From Polyporus tsugae (Eukaryota > Basidiomycota > Agaricomycetes > Polyporales > Polyporaceae): a stretch of 64,000 nt of DNA. How positions within the stretch are numbered: position 1 is the stretch's first letter; every line of letters starts with the position of its first letter. Under the pieces are notes generated by a model. It ran no database searches, had not been told where the DNA came from, and saw only the letters and a list, made by a program, of their open reading frames with translations. The position numbers were made by a program, and so were the translations under genes. Positions 1-10,032 of this stretch are shown one piece after another. The stretch covers positions 2,053,501 through 2,117,500 of the forward strand of contig JAHRBS010000014.1 in assembly GCA_024305745.1 (NCBI GenBank), given 5' to 3'.

Positions 1-505
1 GCTACAGCAGCAGACATCAATGGATCCGAACGAAGCGGAGTGGTATTGGCAGCGCCGCAAAGGATGCTCTTACCAAGCGTTCATTGATGCAATGCGACTG
101 CGGCAGATTTGTTATCGTGAATGATGGTGCTCACTGCACAAGGACCCGGCTTCTATAGACCTTGATAATATAGAGGGCGCGACCCGTGTTTTCTAGAAGT
201 GATCGGGAAAGTGAGGGTTTGCACAAGAGCTAAAGCGTGCAGTGAGGAATGAGAACGATTGGACAACGGCCTGGGAGTGTTGATGCACCTTGGAATATGT
301 ACAACTGGTGCCTCAAATGAGGCCCTCGATGTACTTTCGAGTCGCGACGTGGTGCCTAACTACAAGTACAGGACAGCAGCTGTGAAGCGAGCCGGAACTG
401 GCAATCGATCGAATGTAATCAACATCAACAAGGCTGACAAAGTGGATCTGGATATCAGGGAAGTCAGCGCCCTTTCGAGAGTGTTACGGAGATATCGGTG
501 CGTAC
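1..505. other. Left-edge stretch without a supported gene
   Basis: No coding region with family similarity was seen on either strand. Bases 5-60 resemble bases 4170-4220, which lie downstream of the second plus-strand BTB gene: both contain AATGG-T-C-GAACGA-GCGGAGT. This suggests the window starts in the tail of another copy of the same duplicated unit. Confidence 0.4.
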
Positions 506-1673
506 TTATGTGGAAGCTTCGGCCTGTGGGAGGTCCTCCTCCTCCCCCCACCCTGGGACCTCGACGTCCAAGATTTGTGGTAGCCAGTGCCACAGCTCCA
601 CGCGTACCTTCCTGTTTCGCTCTTCCGCCATTTTCGTGCACTCCGCACACGTCCCAAGCGCCACGTCCGCCTCCAGAAGCTGGTCGACCGTGAGCGTTAA
701 AGGGGCGCATGACATGAGCCTGTCCACCTTCCCCAGTCCTTGCAGGGCGACGCGCAATGCAGCCCTACAGCTCTCCACCGCTTTGCAAGCCGGGGAAACC
801 TCGTTTTGAAGCGTATACGTGACGACGTTGATGGTTCCCTGCCGGATGTCTCTGCTTGCCTTAAAACAGCGTCCGAGATCCTCGAGCGCGAGTGTCTCCC
901 GGGAGCCGTCTTCCCTGTCAAAACCTTGCACGATCTGTTCGTCCATGAAGGCGCACGCCAGGAGGGCGGTGGGGAGGAGCGAGGGCTCGTTGATGAGTCG
1001 GGTCGGGCGAGGTTGACGACTGGTATCGGCTCGTTTCCCCCACGCCAATGCGAGGGTTCCCAGTGCGTGTGCTTGGCCCATGTCTCGAGATCGTCCGTGT
1101 AGTGGTGCTTTAGGAACTGAACCAATTTATCGTACAGCTCGTTGAGTCGGTACTTGCGACCCAAACGTATGTATGCCGATATCTGGTGGACGGAAGGCTT
1201 TGTGCCCCCGAAGAGCCTGCATCGAAACCTGTTCAGCGACTCGGAGTTGCGGAGGACTACCTCGAGCTCGTCGTGACTCGCCTTGTCTGCTTTCTCGACA
1301 TACATGCCCGTAAAACATGCCGCAAGTCTTCCGGTGAGTCTGTGAGCTGAATCACAGGGCAGTTGATGAACTGGTGTCCGTCGATCGACACCCGGCGGGA
1401 CGGGTGCTGCCCCGCGAACATAGTCTTGAACACAGGAGAGTAGTCGGCGAGAAGAGCCCTGTAGAACCGAAATTCGACATCCTTCGCGACCAGAATGACT
1501 GTCCCATCGCTGAACCAAAACTCTGTGTCGCGTTTTAGTTGGTTCTCGTGTTTGCCGAGGTCGGCCTGAGCTTGGTCGGCACGGATGGGAGGAGTTGTCC
1601 CACTGGCCGAGTCCTCCTCAGGCTCTTCTTTTACAGCTGTTTCCGAAATTGGTGTCCGCGCGCGCTTTCTCAC
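506..1673 (-). pseudogene. BTB/POZ protein gene, frameshifted (copy A)
   Basis: Agaricomycete BTB/POZ family protein, probably a nuclear or adaptor-type protein. Exon 1 (1673-1282) encodes a short basic start (RKRARTP), an acidic linker and the BTB core (EFWFSDGTVILVAKDVEF, then LTDSPEDLRHVLRA). Exon 2 (1216-506) carries the helical middle (ISAYIRLGRKY) and the C-terminal cysteine module (C-x5-C, then CAEC, W-x2-LP, VPGW). The 65-nt intron at 1217-1281 has a GC donor (AAG|GCGAGT) and a normal CAG acceptor; it aligns exactly with the GT intron of the neighbour at 4594-5729. Exon 2 is broken by a tandem 5-bp duplication (TCGGG at 998-1002 and 1003-1007 on the plus strand) inside the conserved NLARLINEPS segment. 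Without it the product would be about 365 residues. The start codon lies next to an inverted repeat that seems to have displaced the original N-terminus. Pseudogene or assembly error. Confidence 0.85.
1632..1660. repeat. 29-bp inverted repeat, left arm
   Basis: This 29-bp segment, beginning TACAGCTGTTTCC and ending GTCCGCG, is an exact reverse complement of bases 2371-2399. It lies inside the N-terminal codons of copy A, so the same bases are coding here. Confidence 0.9.
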
Positions 1674-2349
1674 ATAAAAAAAGAAAATGCACGGAATTCA
1701 TGACCCCCGCTCCAGACCCACGTACTGCCCAGAAATGGGGCATATGATGTTTGGAATACATCTCAGAGTATTCTTGAAGTTGAATCACGAGTGTACAGTA
1801 AATTATCCGCGAGAAAGACGTGCATCGTCATCCAGCGCGCGATCCATGTTCTCGGCATAGTCGGACATATTTCCCGTGGAATTTCCCCTCAACCGGACTT
1901 CCATGCTGTCTCCTATGTGTTCTCGTCGATTGGGTAATTTTTGCGAACCCGAGAAGTTGCAGGATGGTCGTAAATTGTCTGTCCAACCATAAGGTCAGAT
2001 AGACGCTGACAGGTCGTCGAGGAGGCAGTCGCCATTTACCGCACGAGACGACTATTGCGTCTCTCATTTGGTCTCAAAAAATCACAACCGAGTACGCAAG
2101 AGTACTCAAGGGTACTGTAGATGTTCTCAGACGGATATCGCGCAGATCAAACACTATTTCGATGCAGATGACGTTTAAAGCACCGCGGATGACGAGGCGT
2201 TCTTCCACCACTTAATCCAACGTATTTGCCCTTCATTTCTTGTTTTATCGTTCAACGGTTGCCTACAGAAGCCATCCGTATAGAATAGAGTAGTTTAGGA
2301 GGCGGGATTGGTACCTGCTTTGTGTCTCATGAATTTCCGGATTTTTTGA

Positions 2350-2451
2350 TTTTTTTCGCGCGGAGACGCACGCGGACACCAATTTCGGAAACAGCTGTAT
2401 CGCATCTTCTGATTCAGTGCGTGCGCGTTTGCGAGTGGGGCGAGCAGACAT
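2350..2451 (-). pseudogene. Displaced N-terminal fragment of a BTB gene
   Basis: On the minus strand an ATG at about 2451 opens MSARPTRKRARTESED, which is the start signature of this BTB subfamily (compare MSARVTRKRARTESEE at 5729). After this the frame leaves the family sequence and runs into the inverted-repeat arm. I infer that it is the original first codons of copy A, cut off from the rest by an insertion or inversion. It is too short to be functional alone. Confidence 0.65.
2371..2399. repeat. 29-bp inverted repeat, right arm
   Basis: Exact reverse complement of 1632-1660. The two arms enclose about 710 bp. A T-rich run lies just outside the conserved bases of both arms when they are read in the same orientation, so the similarity may extend imperfectly for 10-20 bp. 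Confidence 0.9.
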
Positions 2452-2698
2452 GGTAGGAAGAAGCACGACGGTGCACGGGTAAAAAGTGAAGAATGAAGCC
2501 GCTGGAGCCTGGAAGTCGTGGTTGGAGTCTGGTAGCCTGGCCCGCGGTGCTTGAAGGCAAGGTCAGGCGTGTCAAGCCGCGTTACATCACGCGTCTTGGT
2601 CTCGGTGACTACCGTGACGGGTGAATCAGAGCGCGCGTCTTCCATCCTTTCCTGCGCCCACTGCTTGCCCGCCAGTTCAACGCATCTGCTCTCGCTTC

Positions 2699-3901
2699 AT
2701 GTCTGCCCGCGTCACTCGTAAAAGGTCCCGAGCCGAGGAAGACGAAGAGGGTCTTCCCCCCGCGAAGAGAGAACCGGACCAGGACGATTCAGAAGGCGCC
2801 AAGGGGGGCCCTGCTGGCAGCGGACAAGCAGACGGGCAGGCGAGTGATGGACAAGTTTTCAAGAAGGACGAGGAGTTCTGGTTCGAGGACGGTACCGTCA
2901 TATTCGTTGCCCGCGACTTCGAGTTTCGTGTCTACAAAGGGGTCTTGGCGGGGCTTTCTTCCGTGTTCAAGGCTCTGTTTGCAGAACGTCATGCGGTCCG
3001 AAACGTCAGCATAGATGAAGAGCAGACCATCTCATGTCCCGTCATGCATATATCGGACTCTCCCGAGGACCTGCGGCATCTGCTTCGTGCTTGTTTTTCC
3101 AAGAGGCTGGGGAGGTTTGTCTATGGACGAAGCTTTCGCAACGTCGTGTTCACGACTGATATGATGGCTCACAGCTTGTACGAGGAACGAGATCCATCTT
3201 ACCACGAGATCTCCGCCGCCATCCGTCTAGGAGACAAGTACAAGATGACAGAACTGTACTCGCAATCTCTGGCGTACCTCGAGCGATGGTTTCCAAGCAC
3301 CTTCAACAGCTGGAACGCGCTGGGCGACTACGGGCCACGTCGCTGGCTGGTGGCTGAGTACCTAGGCGCTATCAACCTCGGTCGAATGTTTGGGGAGCTG
3401 TCCATTCTTCCATCTGCATTCATCGCGTGCATCTGTGCGACGCCTTCTGAGCCAGGCGACTTGGGCATCGGGCACGGAATCGCCCTGGAAGACGGGTCCT
3501 GGGAACGTCTATCGCCAGACGATCTCACTATATGCTTGAATGGCAAGATCAACCTCCACACGGCTACCGTCACCGCCGTCTTTCGAACCTTCAAGCCTGC
3601 GGTCTCCCCGGAATGCAAGGTATCGTCCGCGTGCAAGAAGGCGCTCCGCGATGTGCTGCTCAACCTCGGGGACTACGTCGAGCATCTTCTGGGCGACAAT
3701 CCCTTCGCAGACTACGATAGCTTCGTGGGGGACGGAGACTTTGACGTTTGCCCGGCGTGCACTACTATGGTTCGTGAACGGAGCCTGAAGGAGCGCAAGG
3801 ACGTTTGGGATCGGCTTCCCGATCTGTTGGGCGTCGACGTCCCCGGATGGAGGCAGGAACCTGCGCCGCTTCGCCCTCAGCCAGAAGGGGGTGCGACGTA
3901 A
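2699..3901 (+). CDS. BTB/POZ domain protein with C-terminal cysteine module (copy C)
   Basis: Intact member of the BTB family. The start at 2699 is chosen because MSARVTRKRSRAEE matches the start of three neighbours. Residues 1-59 form a basic then acidic linker with a second basic patch (PAKREP). The BTB core begins at residue 60 (FWFEDGTVIFVARDFEF) and ends near SDSPEDLRHLLRACFS. The middle is helical (AAIRLGDKYKMTELY), followed by NLGR and LSILPSAF segments. The C-terminus has CKVSSAC, then CPACTTM, W-x2-LP and VPGW. Bases 3115-3174 look like a 60-nt intron (AG|GTTTGT to CACAG|C) at the family intron site. It contains no stop and is a multiple of three, so the frame is open with or without splicing; splicing gives 380 residues. 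It is divergent from the displaced fragment at 2451. Confidence 0.9.
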   Translation: MSARVTRKRSRAEEDEEGLPPAKREPDQDDSEGAKGGPAGSGQADGQASDGQVFKKDEEFWFEDGTVIFVARDFEFRVYKGVLAGLSSVFKALFAERHAVRNVSIDEEQTISCPVMHISDSPEDLRHLLRACFSKRLGRFVYGRSFRNVVFTTDMMAHSLYEERDPSYHEISAAIRLGDKYKMTELYSQSLAYLERWFPSTFNSWNALGDYGPRRWLVAEYLGAINLGRMFGELSILPSAFIACICATPSEPGDLGIGHGIALEDGSWERLSPDDLTICLNGKINLHTATVTAVFRTFKPAVSPECKVSSACKKALRDVLLNLGDYVEHLLGDNPFADYDSFVGDGDFDVCPACTTMVRERSLKERKDVWDRLPDLLGVDVPGWRQEPAPLRPQPEGGAT

Positions 3902-4593
3902 TGGGTCAGTCCTCCCCCGCGTCGACGTCGTGGTTGAGTCGGGGCATGCTCAACTGACCGGAGCCTCTCTAGATCTGCGAGACATGTAATAGTGGGGGTA
4001 GTGCCTGTATCGCCAGAAGTCTGATCACCGGCGTGATGGAACCGACCAACCTGTCCTCGCCGGATCCCGCTCGTGTGTCTCGAGGTGCGGGTCTGCACTC
4101 TCTTCTTTGTGTCCGAGCCGCATATAGCCGCGTATATGCGCGAACTGGCTGCGGTCATCGTTGAGCAGGCAGGAATGGGTCAGAACGAGGCGGAGTGCCG
4201 GTGGCGGAACAAGATTATTTTGATTAGGAGCTCAATACACAGTGTGGTGGCGACTGGTCGAGTATCTTACTATGTTGCTGGCTCGATGCAGTACAGGAAC
4301 GTGATGGGGAGGATGGCAAGTTGGTGCATTTGAGGTATTGCGCGGGGAGCGCGATTTGCGGCGCTATGCAACGGAAAAGAAAAGCGTATGTCGCTGATGC
4401 CCGACGTAAACTATGGAGAGCTTTCGTGAGTAGGGATTGTCTTTGCACTGGCACGCTCGGGGTCGTTACTCGAAAGTATAGCTCGGATACAGTCGATAGA
4501 ACGTCGCACGGGCTCCAACGGTGGGTACTGCCAGTAAAGAGGGATCAGTATTGTGCCGCGTGTATTGTATGAAAATATGGGACATACGTCGTA
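3902..4593. other. Intergenic stretch between convergent BTB genes
   Basis: No supported coding region. It separates the 3' ends of copy C (plus) and copy B (minus). The part around 4170-4220 resembles the first 60 bases of the window, which fits a tandem repeat unit of roughly 4.1 kb. Confidence 0.4.
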
Positions 4594-5729
4594 TCAGGAA
4601 GCTTCCTCAGCTTGGGGAGCGCCATCCTCCCCGGGCCACCCTGAGACCTCGACGTCCAAAAGGTCTGGCAGTCGAGCCCACAGCGCCGCACGTTCCTTCC
4701 TGTTCCGCCTCCTCACCATCGCAGTGCAAGTTGTGCAGACCCCAAGCTTCTCCTTGTGGTCCAGAAGGTTGTCGGGTGCGAGCCGGATAGGGCAGCTCGT
4801 GAGGAGCCAAGTCACTTTGTCCAGCCCTTGGAGGGCACGGCGCAACGCGGCCAAGCAGCTTGCCTGCGTTCCGCAAGTCGAGGAAACCTTGTCGCGGAAC
4901 GTACGCACAACACCGGCGACGGTCGCCTGCCGGATGGCTCCGCTGGCCCTGAAGCAGCGTCCGATGTCATCGAGCGTGAGCGTCTCCCGGGTGCCGTCCT
5001 CGCGCTCGAAACCTTGCATGATGTCTTCCTTCATGTATACGCAGGTCAGAAGGGCGGTGGGAAGGAGGGAAGGCTCGTTGATGAGTCGGGCGAGGTTGAC
5101 GACGCCGACGGCTGCGTTCACGGACCAATACTCCGGTCCCCAATGCTTGGTCTGGGTCCACGTCTTCAAATCGTCTGTGTAGTGATATTTGAGGAACCCG
5201 CGTGAGTGCCCGTACAGCGTCTTGAGCTCGTACTTGTGACCCAGGCGGATGTACGCCGAGATCTCGTCGAAAGAAGGCTCTGCCGCCTCAAGAAAGCTGC
5301 CTCAAAGGTTGGTTCAGCACGTGTCAAACGAGCACATTGCGACCGTCACTCACCCCGACTGCGTTCCTGAGAGATACGCCCGTAAGATATGGCGCAGGTC
5401 TTGCGGAGAGTCCGTCAGCTGGACGACAGGACAGGTAATGGACTGTTGTTCGTCGATCGGCACAAGGCGGGACGGATGCTGGCCGGCAAACATCGCCTTG
5501 AACACGGGAGAGGGGTCGGCGAGAAGAGCCCTGTAGAACCGGAACTCGACGTTCTTTGCAACCAGAATTACTGTCCCATCGCTTATCCAAAACTCTGCAT
5601 CGCGCTCCAGGTTCTCGTGTTCGTCGCTGAGGTCCGGGGGCTGGTAGTGGGATTAACCTCCTCAGACTCTTGTTTTGGTGTCTCTTCAGACTCAGTACGT
5701 GCTCGCTTGCGAGTTACACGAGCAGACAT
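4594..5729 (-). pseudogene. BTB/POZ protein gene with N-terminal frameshift (copy B)
   Basis: Close paralogue of copy A. Exon 1 is 5729-5354 and exon 2 is 5296-4594; the 57-nt GT-AG intron (GTGAGT to GGCAG) sits at the same codon position as in copy A. The first codons read MSARVTRKRARTESEE, but around 5635-5690 the frame fails and runs to a stop (MQSFG then TAA), while the BTB core (AEFWISDGTVILVAKNVEF) continues in another frame. The two exons together are one nucleotide short of, or two over, a whole number of codons. No usable intron bridges the break. Downstream sequence is well conserved to the end: LTDSPQDLRHILRA, ISAYIRLGHKY, NLARLINEPS, CGTQASC, CTTC, LPDLLDVEV. It starts 172 bp from copy D and is transcribed away from it, so a shared promoter is likely. 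Confidence 0.85.
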
Positions 5730-5901
5730 AAGGTAGTCGAGGGAAGATGGCACGGATCACCCAGTGGGTTAGTACGGTAGGAGGCTGGTAGGAGGAGGAA
5801 TCAATTTGAGGGACACGTTAGGTAACGCGTGTTTGTCACAGCCACTACAGCCACTTTCTTTTCTTCGCTACACCCACCGCACTCCACTTACCTGCGCTCT
5901 C

Positions 5902-7087
5902 ATGTCAGCCCACGTCACTCGTAAAAGGTGCCGCGACGAAGAGGAGGAACAAGATCTTCCCCCCGCCAAGCGAGAACCGGCACAGGAAGGCGCCGACGGC
6001 CCTGCTGGCAACGCACACCTTGAAGCGGATGGGCAGTCGAGCCTGAGGGACGGACATTTCGAAGGAGGACGAGGAGTTTTGGTTTGAGGACGGTACCGTG
6101 ATACTAGCTGCGCGCGATGTCGAGTTTCGCGTCTACAAAGGAGTTTTGGCAGGGCTGTCTCCCGTGTTTAAGAATCTGTTTGCTGAACGCCATCCGCTCC
6201 GCAACGTCCGCATGGATGGAGTACCAACTTTTCCATGCCCCGTTGTGCATGTCTTGGACTCCCCCCAGGATCTACGACATCTGCTTCGCGCTTGTTTCTC
6301 CAAGAGGCTGGGCAGGTTCGTCAATGTGCGAACCTTCTCCAACGTTATGTTTGTGACTGATACGATTGCTCACAGCTTGTACGGTGAACGAAACCCGTCT
6401 TACCACGAGATATCCGCCGCCGTCCGTCTCGGAGACAAGTACAAGATTACGGAGCTGTACTCACAATCCCTGGAGTATCTCAAATTCTATTTCCCCAGCA
6501 CCTTCGAGAGCTGGGACGAGCTTGCGAACTACGTACCCCCTGACTGGCGGATGTTGGAGGCGATAGGCGTTGTCAACCTCGCTAGAATCACCGTGGAGCT
6601 CTCTATCCTTCCAGCTGCATTCGTCGCATGCATCTGTACGAAGTCGGGCATCGGGCACGGCATTGCCCGGGAAGACGGGTCTCGGGAGTGTCTGTCGCCA
6701 GACGATATCAACGTTTGCCTGGTGGGCAAAACCCGTCTCTGCGCGGCCACTATCACCACGGCCATGCGCACCTTCAAGCCTACCATTTCCCCAGAGTGCA
6801 AGACATCATCCGCCTGCAAGAAGGCGCTCCGCGACGTGCTGCTCAACCTCGAGATAAAGGTCGACGAGCTCACGTCCGGCAACCCCTTCACGCCGTATGA
6901 ATACTTTATTGCGGGCTCGGGGGACCTTGCCGTCTGCCCACCTTGCACTGCCATGGTATGCGAACGGAACAAGAAGGAGCAGGAGGACGTTTGGAATCGT
7001 CTTCCCGAGCTGCTGGGCATCGACGTTCCTGGATGGGGAACGGCGCCTCCGCCGCCTCCCCCTCAACTACAAGGAGATGCGACGTGA
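5902..7087 (+). pseudogene. BTB/POZ protein gene with linker frameshift (copy D)
   Basis: Paralogue of copies C and E. The start MSAHVTRKRCRDEEEE is clear at 5902, but the acidic linker runs into a stop at 6087 (GGRGVLV then TGA). The BTB core (SKEDEEFWFEDGTVILAARDVEF) lies in a different frame from about 6055. Comparison with copies C and E places a net 2-bp loss near 6050-6060. From there the protein is complete to the end: LDSPQDLRHLLRACFS, AAVRLGDKYKITELY, CKTSSAC, CPPCTAM, LPELLGIDVPGW, and a proline-rich tail. Bases 6316-6375 are a 60-nt in-frame, stop-free likely intron, as in copies C and E. A single indel in an otherwise clean gene could be a recent mutation or a sequence error. Confidence 0.85.
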
Positions 7088-8823
7088 TAGGTGAGCTGCC
7101 TCTCGTGTCTCCCAGACGTCGTTTCGAACATGTCAACTCAATAGAGCGCCCCTACCAGTGCCGTACTTTCGCACACAGTGAGTATAGCTGCACGTTGCGC
7201 ACCTTGGATATCGACGCTGATCAGGACCGTTGCCCAGCCCCCTCCGTGTCCGGATCAGGCTCGTGCTTCTTGACTCACCCTTCCTGCGGTTGCTCGCGCA
7301 CGATTTATAGCTTGGATTTCGGACGGCCGCCTGCCAAAGTAGGTCGTGGTCGTGATCTCGGCCGAGTGGCAGACTGAGAGGGGTCCAGACGGAGTCAAGG
7401 GAAGTGACAGTCGCAGAAAGTAAATGATTAGGCCTCCGACACGAGGGTGCGGTGGCAGAGTGTCGGGGCCCAGTATGATGACTGTGAATATTTGATTCAT
7501 ACTCGCAGGCTGGTGCGAATCTGGAGTTCACTCGACCATCGGCATGAGCTCGACGTGACCTTATCTGCTCTTGGGACTTACATATGCGTGAACGCAATGC
7601 TGCTGGCCGTGCGTCGAACCTCACTCACAGGGAGCCCTTGGACCTTTCTCAGACCATGCGGCTCTCTGCTCCCAAATCGCACGCAGCTTTGGTCCTCGGG
7701 AAGCCGGTTCGTGCACATACTAGTACTGACTCGCGGAGATGGTACGCATCATATGCATCATCGGCCTTGCCACACTAGCCGTCCTCAGCGTGCAGTATGG
7801 TACTGCACTCCGCCCTAGTCTCTGTTTGAGCACCTTGCCTCCTCTAAAGGACGCGCGTGTTGGCGAGTAGATATGGATGCATATGGGCGAAGGACGACGG
7901 TGGGCCCGGGCCCGGGAACTTGAATGTGTTTCAACTCCCCATCCGTTCACAGTGCGTCGAGTATGCCAGGTAAACTATTACAGAACACTCTTCGATCCCT
8001 TGCGACATCCTCCTCGCTCTTGCAGCGGCAAAGCGGGCACAGTGCATCCGCAGCATGCGATTCCATGTGCGAGCACGTTTCCTCGCTGGGGCGGTTTCTG
8101 GAGCTTGCATGACTGTGCAGGGGCCACGTCCTTGCTGACCTTAAGGCAAGACACACATAGTCCTTACACCTATACCTTTGGATGATGTCCTCGCCGGGCG
8201 GGCAGAGTGACGCCGGAAGTGCAAACGGGAGGAGGTCTTACGTATTTGTATTCGTGTTCTCTATGGAACGCGCTCAGAGGCCGGCGACCCCGATCGCGAC
8301 TGTGTCGCTGACGGCGCCCTACCGGCCCATCTCGGGCTCGATGAAGGTGCGTCTGACATGAAACGCGTCCAGGTAGACGCGTTTGTCCATCAGATAGTAC
8401 TACTGTAGCGTCGGAGTTGAGCCCATGGGGACACGACGCGGAGGGCCCTGGGTCCGTATTGAGCACTGAGCGCTGGAACCCGCCCTCCGCTTCGTCTTGA
8501 TCCTTTTCCACGACTGCGATCATTCTTCGCAGATGTCCCCCAGGGCCGCAACAAGAAAACGTGAGATGAAGAAAGCCGGCGATTATGACAGCGGGCACGA
8601 CGAACGGCAGGAAGAGGTCAATTTGAGAAGTATCATTGACATCGGGAGTCACACATGGTGGAGCGGGTCGGCGGATTCGCCGTTCCGCCCCCAGAACAAC
8701 GGTCTTGGACCGCCATATCCGTTATCTGCAAAAGCGTTGCGGGAAAGGATAGGTTCAGTTTTACCGGTCGCGATGTGCGAGACACCAAGGGGGACTTACC
8801 TCGATATCCGTATCACATCGCAT
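7088..8823. other. 1.7-kb stretch without a supported gene
   Basis: It separates the 3' ends of copies D and E. The only hint of coding is on the minus strand at about 8530-8640, where SQIDLFLPFVVPAVIIAGF could be one membrane helix. Upstream codons in that frame hit a stop, and no family similarity was recognised. Nothing else is supported. Confidence 0.35.
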
Positions 8824-10032
8824 TCACTTGTGGCTGAGGGGAGGCGGCGGAAGCTGCTCCTTCCATTCGGGAACGTCGATCCCCAACAGCTCCGGCAGTC
8901 GGTCCCAAACGTCTTTGCGCTCCTTCAAGCTCCGTTCACGAACCATGGCCGAGCAAGACGAACAAACGGCGAGGCTGGCCCGCGTCCCAAAGGCCTTCTC
9001 GTACCCTGCAAAGGGATTGCCGCTCAAGAGGTGCTCGATGTGCTCCTCGAGGTTGAGCAGCACCTCGCGGAGTGCCCTCCTGCAGGCCGACGACGCAGTG
9101 CAGTCCTGAGAAACCGTGGGCTTCATGGTGCGCAAGAAGGCAGTGACGGTAGCCGTGCGCAGGCTGGTCTTGCCGTTGAAGCAGGCGGTGAGATCGTCCG
9201 GCGACAGATGCTCGTGAGTCCCGTCTTTCCGCGCGATTCCGTGCCCGATGCCCGTGGACTCCGGCCCTGCACAGATGCACGCGACGAATGCGGACGGGAG
9301 GATGGAGAGCTCCCCAGTGAATCGGGCGAGGTTGATGGCGCCGATGTCCTCGACCGTCTCCCAGCCAGGTGGGCCGCAGACGGACAGCGCGTTCCAGCCA
9401 TCGAAGTTGCTAGGGAAATAGCGTTTGAGATATGCCAGGGATTGCGAGAACAGATCCGTGATCTTGTACTTGTCACCCAGGCGGATGGCAGCGGATATCT
9501 CGTGGTAAGACGGATTTCGCTCCTCGTACAGACTGTGGACGTTCATCACCGGGACGTTAGTTGCCGCCAACACAACGTTGCAAGAGCTTCTGACACACCT
9601 GCCCAGCCTCCTGGAGAAACAAACACGAAGCAAATGTCGCAGGTCTTCGGGAGAATCCGATACATGCACAACGAGACACGAAGGAGCCAACACTTGACCC
9701 ATGGGGACGTCGCGCAGCGCGCGGCGCTCCGCGAACATGTCCTTGAACACGGGAGAAAGCCCAGCCAGGATCCCCTCGTAGAAACGAAATTTGACATCCC
9801 GTGCGACGAGTATGACAGTACCGTCCTCGAACCCAAACTCCTCGTCCTCCTTGGAAACCTCTCTGTCTCTCCTTTGGCCCTCCGTTTGTGCGCTGCCAGC
9901 AGCCTGGGCCCGCCGGGAGTCCCCACTGACACCTTCGTCACGATTCTGGTCCGGTTCTCGCTTCGCCGGGGGAAGATCCTCTTCTTCTTCTCCATCTGTA
10001 CGGGCCCTTTTACGAGTGACGTGAGCAGACAT
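8824..10032 (-). CDS. BTB/POZ domain protein with C-terminal cysteine module (copy E)
   Basis: Intact BTB protein starting MSAHVTRKRARTDGEEEE, then a charged linker and the BTB core. The usual FWFEDG is FGFEDG here, a substitution at a strongly conserved tryptophan. Then follow SDSPEDLRHLLRVCFS, AAIRLGDKYKITDLFSQ, CTASSAC, CSSCSAM, LPELLGIDV and a proline-rich tail. Bases 9533-9598 (minus strand) form a likely 66-nt intron, GTGTGT to CCACAG, with a CTAAC branch-point match. It has no stop and is a multiple of three, so the unspliced product (402 residues) and the spliced product (380 residues) are both in frame. It faces copy D tail to tail across 1.7 kb. The plus strand opposite it is also open for about 500 codons, which I attribute to codon bias. 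Confidence 0.9.
   Translation of the reverse strand: MSAHVTRKRARTDGEEEEDLPPAKREPDQNRDEGVSGDSRRAQAAGSAQTEGQRRDREVSKEDEEFGFEDGTVILVARDVKFRFYEGILAGLSPVFKDMFAERRALRDVPMGQVLAPSCLVVHVSDSPEDLRHLLRVCFSRRLGRCVRSSCNVVLAATNVPVMNVHSLYEERNPSYHEISAAIRLGDKYKITDLFSQSLAYLKRYFPSNFDGWNALSVCGPPGWETVEDIGAINLARFTGELSILPSAFVACICAGPESTGIGHGIARKDGTHEHLSPDDLTACFNGKTSLRTATVTAFLRTMKPTVSQDCTASSACRRALREVLLNLEEHIEHLLSGNPFAGYEKAFGTRASLAVCSSCSAMVRERSLKERKDVWDRLPELLGIDVPEWKEQLPPPPLSHK

Larger units (their letters stand above)
1674..2698. other. Disrupted intergenic stretch between divergent BTB genes
   Basis: No full gene is present. In the equivalent gap of the second BTB pair (5730-5901) the start codons are only 172 bp apart, so this gap holds roughly 0.85 kb of extra DNA. 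It contains the right arm of a 29-bp inverted repeat and a displaced BTB N-terminal fragment. The remainder shows no recognised element. Confidence 0.5.

Noticed and set aside
7088..8823. Possible membrane-protein gene on the minus strand near 8530-8820
   Set aside because: One hydrophobic helix only; the frame meets a stop at the only good splice acceptor and no family match was found.
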